From Pseudomonas sp. LB-090624 (lineage in GTDB: Bacteria > Pseudomonadota > Gammaproteobacteria > Pseudomonadales > Pseudomonadaceae): 64,000 nucleotides of DNA. Numbering within the stretch: position 1 is the first letter of the stretch; each line of letters opens with the position of its first letter. Location: positions 62,001 through 126,000 of the forward strand of contig NZ_QJRL01000012.1 of NCBI RefSeq assembly GCF_003205205.1, written 5' to 3'. The translations under genes were made by a program, and so were the position numbers. This document shows, one piece after another, positions 53,891-63,922 of the stretch. Under the pieces are notes generated by a model. That model searched no databases and was not told the origin of the DNA. It saw nothing but the letters and a program-made list of their open reading frames with translations.

Positions 53891-54811
53891 ATGTCAGAAC
53901 GAATTCAGGCCTTGCACGCGCTGCGTGCATTCGAGGTGGCCTCTCGCTATGGCTCATTTACCCGCGCAGCGGAAGAGCTGGCCTTGACCCAGGGGGCCGT
54001 CAGCCACCACATCAAGACCCTCGAAGCCATGTTCGGCTGTGACCTGTTCGAGCGGCGCGGGCCCAAGCTGAGCCTGACCGAGCACGGCCGCCTGCTGTCG
54101 CAAGAGCTCAAAGTCGGCTTCAAGATCATCGAGAATGCCTGCGCATTGCTGCGCCAGGACCGCTATGGCCTGCGCCTGAAGGCCCCGTCCACGCTCACCG
54201 TCCGCTGGCTGCTGCGGGCGCTGGACGGGTTCAAGAAGCATGAAGACAACTGCACCGTTCAGCTGTCGAGCGTCTGGATGGACATCGACAGCGTGGACTT
54301 CTATTCCGAGCCCTACGACTGCGCCATACTCCTGGCCAGTGGGCGGTTCCCCGCCGATATCGAGTGCTTCAAGCTGTTCGATGAATGGCTGATCCCGGTG
54401 TGCCACCCGGATTACATGACGCAGGCGCAACCGGCCCTGAGCGACCTGACCCGGTGCGAGTTCCTGCACCCGTCCCCCGACCGCCGCGACTGGCGGCGCT
54501 GGCTGGCGCGGATGGACGCGCTGGACATCAGCATCGACCAGGGCCAGGTGTTCGACACCCTCGACCAGGGCATCTCGGCCGCGCAGCAGGGCCTGGGTAT
54601 TTCGGTGGTCGACCTGGTGCTGGCCAGTGCCGACCTGGCAGCCGGGCGCCTGGTCACGCCGTACAAGCACGCAGTGGCCACTGGCGACGGGTACTACATG
54701 ACCTGGCTCAAGGCCAGCCCCAAGGCGCGACAGATGCACAAGCTGCGCGACTTCCTGCTGGGCCAGGTGCCGCCGCTGGCCTGCAAGGACATCAACTACC
54801 TGTACGGTTGA
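53891..54811 (+). CDS. GcvA-like LysR-family regulator
   Basis: A 306-residue LysR regulator of the GcvA branch. The helix-turn-helix is clear (LRAFEVASRYGSFTRAAEELALTQGAVSHHIKTLE) with the wing FERRGPKLSLTEHG, and the ligand domain ends in the TLDQGISAAQQGLGISVVD type motif. It is divergent from the YqcI/LysE/SGNH operon over a 160-base AT-richer gap, so control of that operon is likely. Its 3' end overlaps the convergent second LysR gene by 20 bases. Confidence 0.92.
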   Translation: MSERIQALHALRAFEVASRYGSFTRAAEELALTQGAVSHHIKTLEAMFGCDLFERRGPKLSLTEHGRLLSQELKVGFKIIENACALLRQDRYGLRLKAPSTLTVRWLLRALDGFKKHEDNCTVQLSSVWMDIDSVDFYSEPYDCAILLASGRFPADIECFKLFDEWLIPVCHPDYMTQAQPALSDLTRCEFLHPSPDRRDWRRWLARMDALDISIDQGQVFDTLDQGISAAQQGLGISVVDLVLASADLAAGRLVTPYKHAVATGDGYYMTWLKASPKARQMHKLRDFLLGQVPPLACKDINYLYG

Positions 54812-55688
54812 ATACCCGATCGAGCATGAAGTCGATGAATACCCGCAACTTTGGCGGCACCTGCCGCCCGGACGGCCACAGCAGATAGAAGCTGCCGCGC
54901 CGCTCCATGAAGTCGTCGAGGACACTGACCAGTGAGCCATTGCCCAGTTCACGACCCACGTTGAAGTCAGGCAGGCAGGTAATGCCGCGGTGGTTCAAGG
55001 CAAAGCAGACGCGTGTTTCGACGTGGTTGCAGACCATCGAGATGGGGATGTCATAGGCTTGCTCGGGATGCTCCTGGCGCAGCGGCCAGGTTTCCAGCTT
55101 GCCGTTGCTGGGGAAGCGATAATGCAGGCAGCTATGCGCCGCCAGGTCGCGTGGGTGCAAGGGTGTACCGCGTTCGCGCAGGTACTCGGGCGAGGCCACC
55201 AGGCGGTGCTGAAAGTGCCCCAGAAACTTGGCGCTGAGCCGGGAATCCACCGGCTGCCCGCCGCGCATCACCACATCGAAGCCTTCGCCGACGATATCCA
55301 CCATGCGGTCGGAGAAGTCCAGGTCCAGTTCAACCTGTGGGTACAGTGCCATGAACTCGGCCAGTGCCGGCATTACCAGTCTGGTCACCTGCGGCATGCT
55401 CACCCGCAGGCGCCCGCGCGGCGTTTCGCTGGCCTGCGACAGTTCCTGCTCGGTGGCCTCGATTTCGGCAAGGATGCGCCGGCTGCGCTCGAGGAACATC
55501 GCCCCTTCGGCGGTAAGGGTAATGCTGCGTGTGCTGCGGTGGAACAGGCGCACGCCCAGGCGGCTTTCCAGCCGCGCCACGCGCTTGCCCACTGCCGAGG
55601 CACTGATCCCCAGTGACTGGCTGGCGGCCACGAAGCTGCGGGTTTCGGCCACCCGATTGAAGACCACGAAGCCACTGAGGCTGTCCAT
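54792..55688 (-). CDS. LysR-family regulator of the divergent MFS exporter
   Basis: A 298-residue LysR regulator of the AaeR/YafC-type branch. The helix-turn-helix is FVVFNRVAETRSFVAASQSLGISASAVGKRVARLE with the wing FHRSTRSITLTAEG. It continues PRGRLRVSMPQVTRLVMPALAEF. ATG 55688 fits the family start and has GGAA upstream; the frame extends 34 codons further. It faces an MFS exporter across 116 bases and is the likely regulator of that gene. Confidence 0.91.
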   Translation of the reverse strand: MDSLSGFVVFNRVAETRSFVAASQSLGISASAVGKRVARLESRLGVRLFHRSTRSITLTAEGAMFLERSRRILAEIEATEQELSQASETPRGRLRVSMPQVTRLVMPALAEFMALYPQVELDLDFSDRMVDIVGEGFDVVMRGGQPVDSRLSAKFLGHFQHRLVASPEYLRERGTPLHPRDLAAHSCLHYRFPSNGKLETWPLRQEHPEQAYDIPISMVCNHVETRVCFALNHRGITCLPDFNVGRELGNGSLVSVLDDFMERRGSFYLLWPSGRQVPPKLRVFIDFMLDRVFNRTGS

Positions 55689-55804
55689 GTCGCATTCCGG
55701 ATTGCGGACGCTGAGGTCCTGGGTGAGTGGCATTGTACCCGTCTTTTTCCGTAATGGCCTTGTCTGCAGACTGTTCGCCTTGTTCCCCACTCAAGGCATT
55801 TGCA

Positions 55805-56995
55805 ATGTCCCAGACTTCTTCCGCACCGTTGCTGGCCGCCAGCCATGAACGTCTGCCCGTCGGCGGGCTGCTCGCGCTGGCCATGACCGGCTTCATCGCC
55901 ATTCTCAGTGAAACCCTGCCGGCGGGTCTGCTTGACCAGATCGCCGATGGCATGCACATCAGCCAGGCCATGGCGGGGCAATGGGTCACGGCGTATGCCT
56001 TGGGCTCGCTACTGACCGCCATCCCGTTGGTGACGTTGACCCAAGGCTGGTACCGGCGCCGGGCGCTGTTGCTGGCGATCATCGGCTTCGTGCTGTTCAA
56101 CGGGCTGACGGCCTTGTCGGACTCCAACGGGCTGACCCTGGTGCTGCGCTTTTTCACGGGTGCTGCGGCCGGCCTGGCATGGGGCCTGATCGCTGGCCAT
56201 GCCCGGCGCATGGTGCCGGTGCCGTTGCAGGGCCGGGCCATGGCGCTGGCCATGCTCGGGCAGCCGATTGCCCTGTCGCTCGGTTTGCCGATTGCGACCT
56301 GGTTGGGAGCGGGGTTGGGCTGGCGCGCGACGTTCGTCGTCATCACTTTAGTGGCGTTGCTGCTGGTGGTGTGGGTGTTGCGATCCGTGCCCGACTATCC
56401 GGGGCAGGCTGCCGGCAAGCGCCCGTCGGCCATGCAGGTACTGCGCACGCCGGGGGTGTTGATTGTATTGCTGGTGATCCTCACCTGGATCCTTGGCCAT
56501 AACATTCTCTACACCTATATCGTGCCGTTGCTGGCAGCGGCTGGCATGGCTGCGAAGATTGGCCCTGCGCTGATGGTATTTGGTCTGGCGGCGCTGGCCG
56601 GGATCGGCCTGGTAGGACTGCTGGTCGACCGACACCTGCGCAAGCTGGTGTTGCTGAGCCTGGCCGGTTTTGCCTTGGCCACGCTGGCATTGGGGCAGGC
56701 ATCGTCGTGGCTTGTGTACTTGAGCATCGCCTTGTGGGGAATGACCTATGGCGGCGCCCCGACCCTGCTGCAGACAGCGTGCGCCGACGCAGCAGGCCAA
56801 GGTGGTGATGTGGCGCAGTCGATGCTGGTGACGGTGTGGAACTGCGCCATTGCCCTGGGCGGGATCATTGGTGGATTGCTGCTGGCTGGGGCAGGCGTGG
56901 CGTGGTTTGGCGGGGTGGTGCTGGTGTTGATTGCCTTGGCCTGGCTGCTGGCTGTAGCTGGACGGAAAAGCGGTTTTGTGGCGGGCAGGCGCTAA
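55805..56995 (+). CDS. MFS transporter, AraJ/DHA1-like
   Basis: A 396-residue inner-membrane protein with twelve predicted helices. The first helix region GGLLALAMTGFIAILSETLPAGLLDQIADGM and the motif WYRRRALLLA between helices 2 and 3 are typical of the DHA1 drug/arabinose-efflux type (AraJ, YdhP, NepI). Substrate is unknown; exporters of this branch move sugars, nucleosides or drugs. ATG 55805 has AAGG upstream. Divergent from a LysR regulator that probably controls it. Confidence 0.9.
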   Translation: MSQTSSAPLLAASHERLPVGGLLALAMTGFIAILSETLPAGLLDQIADGMHISQAMAGQWVTAYALGSLLTAIPLVTLTQGWYRRRALLLAIIGFVLFNGLTALSDSNGLTLVLRFFTGAAAGLAWGLIAGHARRMVPVPLQGRAMALAMLGQPIALSLGLPIATWLGAGLGWRATFVVITLVALLLVVWVLRSVPDYPGQAAGKRPSAMQVLRTPGVLIVLLVILTWILGHNILYTYIVPLLAAAGMAAKIGPALMVFGLAALAGIGLVGLLVDRHLRKLVLLSLAGFALATLALGQASSWLVYLSIALWGMTYGGAPTLLQTACADAAGQGGDVAQSMLVTVWNCAIALGGIIGGLLLAGAGVAWFGGVVLVLIALAWLLAVAGRKSGFVAGRR

Positions 56996-57061
56996 AACAC
57001 TCATGCCAGGCACGACACAGGTAGAATAACCGCATCTACAGACAATCCAGAGGTCGACGCA

Positions 57062-59422
57062 GTGGAGTTGCAGCAGGGTTTTGTCCTGACCCGGCATTGG
57101 CACGATACGCCGGAGGGCACCTGCGTGGAGTTCTGGCTGGCCACCGATGCCGGGCCGCGGCTGTTGCGGCTGGCTGCGCAGGAGTCGGTGGCTTTCATTC
57201 CCCAGGCGCAGGCCGAGCACGCCCGTGTGTTGCTGGCCAACGAAACAGGGGCGAAGCTCAAGCCACTGCGCCTGAAGGACTTCGAGCATCGCCCGATGAT
57301 CGGCCTGTATACCCGCCAACATCGCCAGTTGATGCAACTGGAACAGCGTCTGCGCACAGCCGGTGTCGACGTGTTCGAGGCCGATATCCGGCCGCCGGAG
57401 CGTTACCTCATGGAGCGCTTCATCACGGCACCGGTGCAGTTCACTGGCCAGCCGGATGCGCAGGGCGTTTACCGGGAAGCCCAGCTAAGGCCGCTGTCCG
57501 GCTATCGACCGACACTGCGCCTGGTGTCACTGGACATCGAGACCAGCGAGCGTGGCGAGCTGTACAGCATCGCCTTGGAGGGCTGCGGCCAGCGCCAGGT
57601 GTATATGCTCGGTCCGGCCAACGGCGATGCCACCGGGCTTGACTTCGACCTGGAATATTGCGCTGATCGCGCCGCTTTGATCACCCGCCTCAACCAGTGG
57701 ATGGCCAGGCATGACCCGGACGCGATCATCGGCTGGAACCTGGTGCAATTCGACCTGCGCCTGCTGCATGAACACGCCAAGTCGTTGCAGGTGCCACTTG
57801 CCCTGGGGCGTAACGGTGCGGTCATGACCCTGCGTAGCCATGCCGGTGGAGGCCACGTTTTTGCCGATGCGCCGGGGCGTTTGCTGATCGATGGCATCGA
57901 GGCGTTGCGTTCGGCTACCTGGAGTTTTCCCTCGTTCAGCCTGGAGAACGTTGCCCAGACCCTGCTGGGCGAAGGCAAGGCCATCGACACGCCGTACCAA
58001 CGCATGGACGAGATCAACCGGCGCTTCGCTGAAGACAAACCGGCACTGGCGCGCTACAACTTGAAGGACTGCGAACTGGTCACGCGTATTTTCGCCCATA
58101 CCCGGCTACTCGACTTCCTGCTCGAGCGTGCGTCGGTGACGGGGCTGGCCGCAGACCGCAGCGGTGGGTCGGTGGCCGCGTTCTGCCATTTGTACATGCC
58201 CCAGATGCACCGGCTTGGCTTTGTCGCCCCCAGCCTTGGCAGCCGCCCGGACGAAGCCAGCCCCGGTGGTTTTGTCATGGACTCGCGCCCGGGGCTTTAC
58301 GATTCGGTGCTGGTGCTGGACTACAAGAGCCTGTATCCATCGATTATCCGTACCTTTCTGATCGACCCGGTCGGGCTGATCGAGGGCCTGCGTCAGCCCG
58401 ACGACGCACATTCGGTCGAGGGCTTTCGCGGTGGGCGTTTTTCACGCACACAGCACTGCCTGCCTGCCATCGTCGAACGGGTATGGCAGGGCAGGGAAGC
58501 AGCCAAGCGCGAGGGTAATGCGCCGTTGTCCCAGGCGTTGAAAATCATCATGAATGCCTTCTATGGCGTGCTGGGTTCCAGCGGTTGCCGTTTCTTCGAC
58601 CCGCGCCTGGCGTCGTCCATCACCATGCGCGGCCACCAGATCATGCGCCAGACCAGGTCCCTGATCGAGGCGTGTGGCTACGATGTGATCTACGGTGACA
58701 CCGACTCCACCTTTGTCTGGCTCAAGGGTGCCCACGCCGAGGAGGACGCGGCGCGCATCGGCCGCGAGCTGGTGGCGAAGGTCAACCAATGGTGGCAAGC
58801 CCATCTGCACGAGACCATGAACCTGCAGAGCGCCCTCGAACTGCAGTTCGAGGTGCACTACCGACGCTTCCTGATGCCCACCATCCGCGGTACCGATGAA
58901 GGCAGCAAAAAGCGTTATGCCGGCCTGGTACAGCGGGCCGACGGTTCGCAAGAGATGGTTTACAAGGGCCTCGAATCGGTGCGCACCGACTGGTCACCGC
59001 TGGCCCGGCAGTTTCAGCAGGAGCTTTACGGCCGTGTGTTCCGCGGCGAGCCCTACCGAGATTATGTCCGTGAGTACGTGCGGCGAACGTTGGCGGGCGA
59101 GCAGGACGATCTGCTGGTTTATCGCAAACGCCTGCGTCGCCCGTTGGCCGATTACCAGCGCAACGTGCCGCCACATGTGCGCGCCGCCCGGCTTGCGGAC
59201 GATTACAACAGGCGCCTGCAGCGCCCCCTGCAGTACCAGCGTGGTGGCTGGATCAGTTACCTGATCACTACCGCTGGCCCGGAGCCGCTGGAAAACCTGC
59301 AGGCCGCAATCGACTACGACCACTACATCAGCCGTCAGCTGATGCCGGTGGCAGATGCCATCCTGCCCTTTGTCGGTGATGATTTCGCTCGCCTTACCGA
59401 CCATCAGTTACTGCTGTTCTGA
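57062..59422 (+). CDS. polB: DNA polymerase II (family B)
   Basis: A 786-residue family-B polymerase, active in DNA damage tolerance and replication restart. The proofreading exonuclease motif SLDIETSE is near residue 157; polymerase motif A ([10 protein letters not shown]) near 420, motif B ([15 protein letters not shown]) near 495, and motif C (YGDTDS) near 545. Length equals that of E. coli PolB (783). The start is GTG 57062 with AGAGG eight bases upstream. No clear LexA box was found in the short gap upstream, although E. coli polB is SOS-controlled. Confidence 0.96.
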   Translation: MELQQGFVLTRHWHDTPEGTCVEFWLATDAGPRLLRLAAQESVAFIPQAQAEHARVLLANETGAKLKPLRLKDFEHRPMIGLYTRQHRQLMQLEQRLRTAGVDVFEADIRPPERYLMERFITAPVQFTGQPDAQGVYREAQLRPLSGYRPTLRLVSLDIETSERGELYSIALEGCGQRQVYMLGPANGDATGLDFDLEYCADRAALITRLNQWMARHDPDAIIGWNLVQFDLRLLHEHAKSLQVPLALGRNGAVMTLRSHAGGGHVFADAPGRLLIDGIEALRSATWSFPSFSLENVAQTLLGEGKAIDTPYQRMDEINRRFAEDKPALARYNLKDCELVTRIFAHTRLLDFLLERASVTGLAADRSGGSVAAFCHLYMPQMHRLGFVAPSLGSRPDEASPGGFVMDSRPGLYDSVLVLDYKSLYPSIIRTFLIDPVGLIEGLRQPDDAHSVEGFRGGRFSRTQHCLPAIVERVWQGREAAKREGNAPLSQALKIIMNAFYGVLGSSGCRFFDPRLASSITMRGHQIMRQTRSLIEACGYDVIYGDTDSTFVWLKGAHAEEDAARIGRELVAKVNQWWQAHLHETMNLQSALELQFEVHYRRFLMPTIRGTDEGSKKRYAGLVQRADGSQEMVYKGLESVRTDWSPLARQFQQELYGRVFRGEPYRDYVREYVRRTLAGEQDDLLVYRKRLRRPLADYQRNVPPHVRAARLADDYNRRLQRPLQYQRGGWISYLITTAGPEPLENLQAAIDYDHYISRQLMPVADAILPFVGDDFARLTDHQLLLF

Positions 59423-59500
59423 ATGGGTGGTAGATAGCTAGGCGTCAGCACCAGGCTGCACTCTTCAGACTCGTGCCTCCATGTCACCGCGGAGGCAGAG

Positions 59501-62500
59501 ATGCAGAACACGAGCAGTCAACCATCGGCTGCGGTCGATACCCTTGCCATGGCACAAGCATGCCAGGACCACTACATTGCACGGCGGCTGCCGGCCTGGA
59601 TGAAGCGGCTGAGCATGGCCGAATTCACCCTGCTGAGCGAGGCACTGCCAGAGCTGCTGGCCTGTCGCGCAGGCTTGTCTTCAGCGCTGGCGCGGTTACG
59701 CAACCTGAGTGCATTTACCCAGCCCTTGCTGCAGCAAGCGCTGGGTGCCCACGGCAGCCTTGATGTCGAGCGCTTGTCCTTTCGCCAGTGGTACACCTTC
59801 ACTTCGCCGACGATAAATTATGTCACCAGTCGGCTTCCGGTTGTCGCCAACGACTACTACGACATCCCTCTGCTCGAGGCCGCTTTGGGCAATTTCACCG
59901 CGGAACAGCAGCGCGATCAGCCGCCTGGTAATTGCCTGGTCGATGCGCATGGCGAAAAACGTGCCGAACTGTCTGCAACGGCCTTCGCCAGGCTGTGTCG
60001 CACGCTGGACCTTGGGCAGAAATACCAGGCGCATCTGGATGCCGTACTGCAGCCCGAGGTCAGGGAATTGCTGACGCGACGGCAACGCTACAGCATGCTG
60101 GTGGATGCCTTGCAAGCCAGGGCGCAAGGCGTATTGAGCGCAGATGAACTGCAGTGGGTGGTCGCGCTCTGCCTTGAGGACAGGCTCGGCAAACTCGAAG
60201 GTGCACCGGTGCGCGTGCGGCAGTTGGCGTTGTTCGGTTGCCGCCTGCAGCAGATTGTCGTGCTGGACGTGATCGACGATGGCGTGTTGTTCGACACCAG
60301 CAAGCGCGTGCTGGTCTATGTGCCGGGTGACCCACATGGCCCCTGGAGCGTGCGCAGTGACCTGGATGAGTATGCCCGCCGGGTGCTTGGCAAACGCCTG
60401 CGCGAAGATGACTACCGGCGTTTCTTCAACCGCTTCGTGCGCCGACGCGACAGCCAGCGATTTTTCTCAGCCGTCAGTGAGCGGCTGGATGACGTGGCGG
60501 GCTGGGCGACCAGAGACCTCGATGAGCAGACCTTCGCTTATCGCCTGCCACTGTTCGAACACCTTGCGAACGACTGGGTCGCGTGGATCAAGGACGATGC
60601 TGCCGTCATCGCCCCGCCCGTGGCCTTGCTTGATCGCGAGGTCCAGGCCGAACACGCTCGCCGTTTGCGTGCTGAAGGCTGGACGCTATTGGGTGTCGCA
60701 GGGCTTTTCGTTCCGGGCATTGGTGCGGTGTTGTTGGGGGTGATGGCCTGGGAACTGCTACAGCAGACCTTCCAGGCGATAGGGGACTGGCAGGACAACG
60801 AACGCAATGCGGCACTTGCGCACCTGCTGAATGTTGGCAAAGGGCTGCTGGCTGTGGGGGCGACCGTTGCGGTCGTCGCCACCGCTCGACGCGCCTGGAG
60901 CGTGGTTGACAGCCTGGTACCGGCGCTGCTGGAAAGCGGGGAAGAAAAACTGTGGAACGCAGACCTCAGCCCCTATCGCGGCGAAACCCCGCCAGCTACG
61001 GCGGTGCTGGACATGCAGGGTACGCACCGCCTGGGCGAGCGCCGCTGGATCAGCATGGACGGGCACTGGTATGAGGTGACCTGGCACGACGCCGACGAGC
61101 AGTGGCAACTGCTCCCCTATCAGGGCTATGCGCCGCCGCTGCGCCACAATGGCGCCGGTGCGTGGCGGCTGTGGTGCGAGCAGCCCGCCGAGTGGGACGA
61201 TACACGCCAGTTGTTCCGCCGCCTGGGCGGGCCATTCAGCGACCTTGACGATGCGCAGATCGACCGGTCGCTGGCGATCCATGGCCTCGATGATCAGCAC
61301 CTGCGGGCATGGCATGTGTATGGACGACCACCGGAGGCAGCGCTGGTCGACACCGTCGCACGCGTGCGGCTCGCCGGCAGGATGGGTACGTTGATCGACC
61401 AGTTGCGCGAGGGAGGGGGCACCGCAGACCCGCTGCTGATGGCGCGGGTCATGCGCCTTCCCCAGGCGGCCGGAAAGCACGGGCCAGCGTTGGCCGATGT
61501 GGCTTGGGCCGGGCGACGGGAACTGCTGCAGACGTTGTACGACGAGCAGAACCCCGACACGGAAACAAGCCGCCTGTTACGGCAGGATTTTACCAGCCTG
61601 CACCGCTTGGCCGCCGATGAGGTGCTGCGCGATGCCAGCGAGGATGACGTGCAGCTGCTGCGTGAAACGGGGCGTGTGCCGTTGCTGATGGCCGAGGCAG
61701 CAAGGTTGCAGGTGGCGCGGATTCGAATGGCGCGGGTGTATGAGGCGCTGTGCATCGACACGCCGCAGAACCTCGACTTGGCGCGTGTGGTGTTGAACCT
61801 GCTGGTGCACGTGCCGGGCGCTGGTGGGCCGGGCTGGCGGTTGTTCGATGCAGATGCCAGCGAGCCGTTGCTGACGGTCCAGGGATCGGGGCAGACGTTT
61901 GACCTGCTTCATCGCCATGGGCTGTTCCGCCTGCGCACCGGAACGCACAGCGTGGTCGGTGAGAAAGGCGAGTTGTTCGAAGCGTTGGCCGGAGCCTATG
62001 ACGACGTAGCACAAGCGGCCATCGGCCAAGGTCAGCCTTTTGTGCCTGCGCTGCGCCTGGCACTGACCAACGTTGCTTTCGACCAACGCCAGGCCGTGGT
62101 GAATCTGCTCAGGCTGGAACAGCCCAGCGGCTCGTTTCTTGCGCCGCAACGGCTTGCGGATGGCCGGATTGGTTACCCCATGGCCGGCGGCAGGCTATGG
62201 GGGGCGCTAGGGCGAAACAGGCCAAGGGCGTTTCAGGCCCGGTTGCGAGACCTGTACCCGGCCTTTACCGACGAACAGATCGAGCGCTGGTTGGCCTCAG
62301 GCGACGCGCAGGCCAGGTTAAATAGGCTGGAGCAGCAATATGGGGTGCTGAAGAGACACTTGACCCAGTGGGCACGCAGCGCGCTGCTCTCATCGGAACT
62401 GGTCGCACGGCGGGAATTCAGAAAGGGCCTGATCAACTGCTGGCGCTGTCTTGTGCCCGAACTGCAAGCGCAAGCGGCACTGGACGACGGGCGCTTCATG

Positions 62501-63922
62501 CTGACCCAGACGATCAGCCGCTTGGGCCACCTGCCGGCCCTGCCCGCGCAGGTGGGCTTTCCCCATGTCTCTATCCTGGCCCTGCGCTCCATGCGCGTGG
62601 AGCATGTTCCGGATGAGTTTCTGCAGGCATTTCCCAACTTGCGCAACCTCGAAATCACCCATTGCCGACTCAGGCGTTTGCCATTGCCGCTGGGGCTTGT
62701 CCAGAAGCTGGAGGTGCTCGACTTGTCTGGGAACCAGATCGCGCTCGACCAAGGCCAGGCATTGGTCCTGGCAGATTGCCGCTCTCTGGTGTACCTGAAC
62801 CTTTCGGACAACCCGTTGCGCAGGGCATTTTCCGTCCTCGCAATGACCGAGCTCAATGCCCTTTACCTGTCCAACACGCAGATACCCGAGTTTCCCTACG
62901 GGCTGATGGACGCGCCAGAACTGCATACCCTGGATCTCAGCGGCAACCGTATTGCTGAACTGCCCGAGGGTTTTCATCGATCGCAGCTGTGGCGCTCGGG
63001 CAGGGTCGAGCTTTCCGGCAACCTGCTGGGCGGCGCGCAGGATGGGCTATCAACCTGGCATTTGCTTGAGGCCAGTCGCGTGCCTTACCGGTTGCGCATT
63101 CTGGACGCGTTGCCTGGCGAGCGTCGGGATGAAATGGCTGCACTGTGGGCCCATCTAGAGGCCGAGGAACCATCGGAAGAGTTCTTCAATACCCTGTCGA
63201 TGCTGACAGAATCGGGCGCCTTCAGTTTCTCATCGACTGCATCCGCGCTGGCGGCCAGGGTGTTCGACATGCTCCAGGCGATGTCGGAGCATGATGCCCT
63301 CAGGCAGGAGCTGTTCGAGCACGCTGCGGCGACCGGTTGCCAGGATAACGCCACCGCGCGTTTTGCCGACCTGGAACTGCGAGTGATGATATGGCGCACG
63401 CGGCAAAGCGGATCTGCCCGGCCGGAACGGGCCTTGCTAAAGCTCGGTGCCCGGGTGTGGCGGTTGGCGGTGCTTGAACAAATTGCCGCTGAACATGCTC
63501 ATCGTGTGGGGGCGGGCGCTGAATCGATCGAATTCGCCTTGGCCTATCGAATCGGCTTGCGCAAGTCGCTGGACTTGCCTGCCCAACCCGATGAAATGCT
63601 TTATGCAGGCATCCCAGCCTTGAGCAACCAGGACCTTCTCCTGGCCCGTGAAAGGGTCCTGGCGAGACAAACCCGGGAAGGCATTGCTGATTATCTGGCA
63701 CGCCAGTGGTTCTGGCAGGATTACTTGCGCAAGGCCTTCGCGGTTCGCTTGCAAGTGCCCCAGTCCATGCACGCTGAGCTGGAGCGGCTGATGGCGCTGG
63801 GGAATCGGGACGAGGAAATCGCCCGGCTGCAGATCCGCAACCAGCAACGCGAGCATGCGGTGTTGCTGCAGTTGACGCTGGAGGCGCTGGACCGGAATAC
63901 GGTGCAGCGTGTGCTCAGCTAG
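59501..63922 (+). CDS. Giant LRR protein with NEL-type E3 ubiquitin ligase domain (second copy)
   Basis: A 1473-residue paralogue of the NEL protein at 30.6 kb. The N-terminal region is of the dermonecrotic-toxin/DUF6543 kind (ARRLPAWMKRLSMAEFTLLSEAL). A hydrophobic segment spans about 392-420 (LLGVAGLFVPGIGAVLLGVMAWELL), followed by DWQDNERNAALAHLLNVGK, shared with the first copy, and another hydrophobic stretch. Leucine-rich repeats cover about 1007-1170 (LRNLEITHCRLRRLPLPL, LEVLDLSGNQI, LHTLDLSGNRIAELPEGF). The NEL domain follows with catalytic CQD (Cys1280), KLGARVWRLAVLEQIA, and FALAYRIGLRKSLDLPAQP. GGAGG lies five bases before the ATG. It starts 78 bases after polB. No secretion signal is visible; a host-directed ubiquitin ligase role is inferred from the domain. 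Confidence 0.88.
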   Translation: MQNTSSQPSAAVDTLAMAQACQDHYIARRLPAWMKRLSMAEFTLLSEALPELLACRAGLSSALARLRNLSAFTQPLLQQALGAHGSLDVERLSFRQWYTFTSPTINYVTSRLPVVANDYYDIPLLEAALGNFTAEQQRDQPPGNCLVDAHGEKRAELSATAFARLCRTLDLGQKYQAHLDAVLQPEVRELLTRRQRYSMLVDALQARAQGVLSADELQWVVALCLEDRLGKLEGAPVRVRQLALFGCRLQQIVVLDVIDDGVLFDTSKRVLVYVPGDPHGPWSVRSDLDEYARRVLGKRLREDDYRRFFNRFVRRRDSQRFFSAVSERLDDVAGWATRDLDEQTFAYRLPLFEHLANDWVAWIKDDAAVIAPPVALLDREVQAEHARRLRAEGWTLLGVAGLFVPGIGAVLLGVMAWELLQQTFQAIGDWQDNERNAALAHLLNVGKGLLAVGATVAVVATARRAWSVVDSLVPALLESGEEKLWNADLSPYRGETPPATAVLDMQGTHRLGERRWISMDGHWYEVTWHDADEQWQLLPYQGYAPPLRHNGAGAWRLWCEQPAEWDDTRQLFRRLGGPFSDLDDAQIDRSLAIHGLDDQHLRAWHVYGRPPEAALVDTVARVRLAGRMGTLIDQLREGGGTADPLLMARVMRLPQAAGKHGPALADVAWAGRRELLQTLYDEQNPDTETSRLLRQDFTSLHRLAADEVLRDASEDDVQLLRETGRVPLLMAEAARLQVARIRMARVYEALCIDTPQNLDLARVVLNLLVHVPGAGGPGWRLFDADASEPLLTVQGSGQTFDLLHRHGLFRLRTGTHSVVGEKGELFEALAGAYDDVAQAAIGQGQPFVPALRLALTNVAFDQRQAVVNLLRLEQPSGSFLAPQRLADGRIGYPMAGGRLWGALGRNRPRAFQARLRDLYPAFTDEQIERWLASGDAQARLNRLEQQYGVLKRHLTQWARSALLSSELVARREFRKGLINCWRCLVPELQAQAALDDGRFMLTQTISRLGHLPALPAQVGFPHVSILALRSMRVEHVPDEFLQAFPNLRNLEITHCRLRRLPLPLGLVQKLEVLDLSGNQIALDQGQALVLADCRSLVYLNLSDNPLRRAFSVLAMTELNALYLSNTQIPEFPYGLMDAPELHTLDLSGNRIAELPEGFHRSQLWRSGRVELSGNLLGGAQDGLSTWHLLEASRVPYRLRILDALPGERRDEMAALWAHLEAEEPSEEFFNTLSMLTESGAFSFSSTASALAARVFDMLQAMSEHDALRQELFEHAAATGCQDNATARFADLELRVMIWRTRQSGSARPERALLKLGARVWRLAVLEQIAAEHAHRVGAGAESIEFALAYRIGLRKSLDLPAQPDEMLYAGIPALSNQDLLLARERVLARQTREGIADYLARQWFWQDYLRKAFAVRLQVPQSMHAELERLMALGNRDEEIARLQIRNQQREHAVLLQLTLEALDRNTVQRVLS

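Noticed and set aside
57000..57061. LexA box upstream of polB
   Set aside because: Only CAGG and TACAG fragments are present; no CTGT-N8-ACAG with correct spacing was found.
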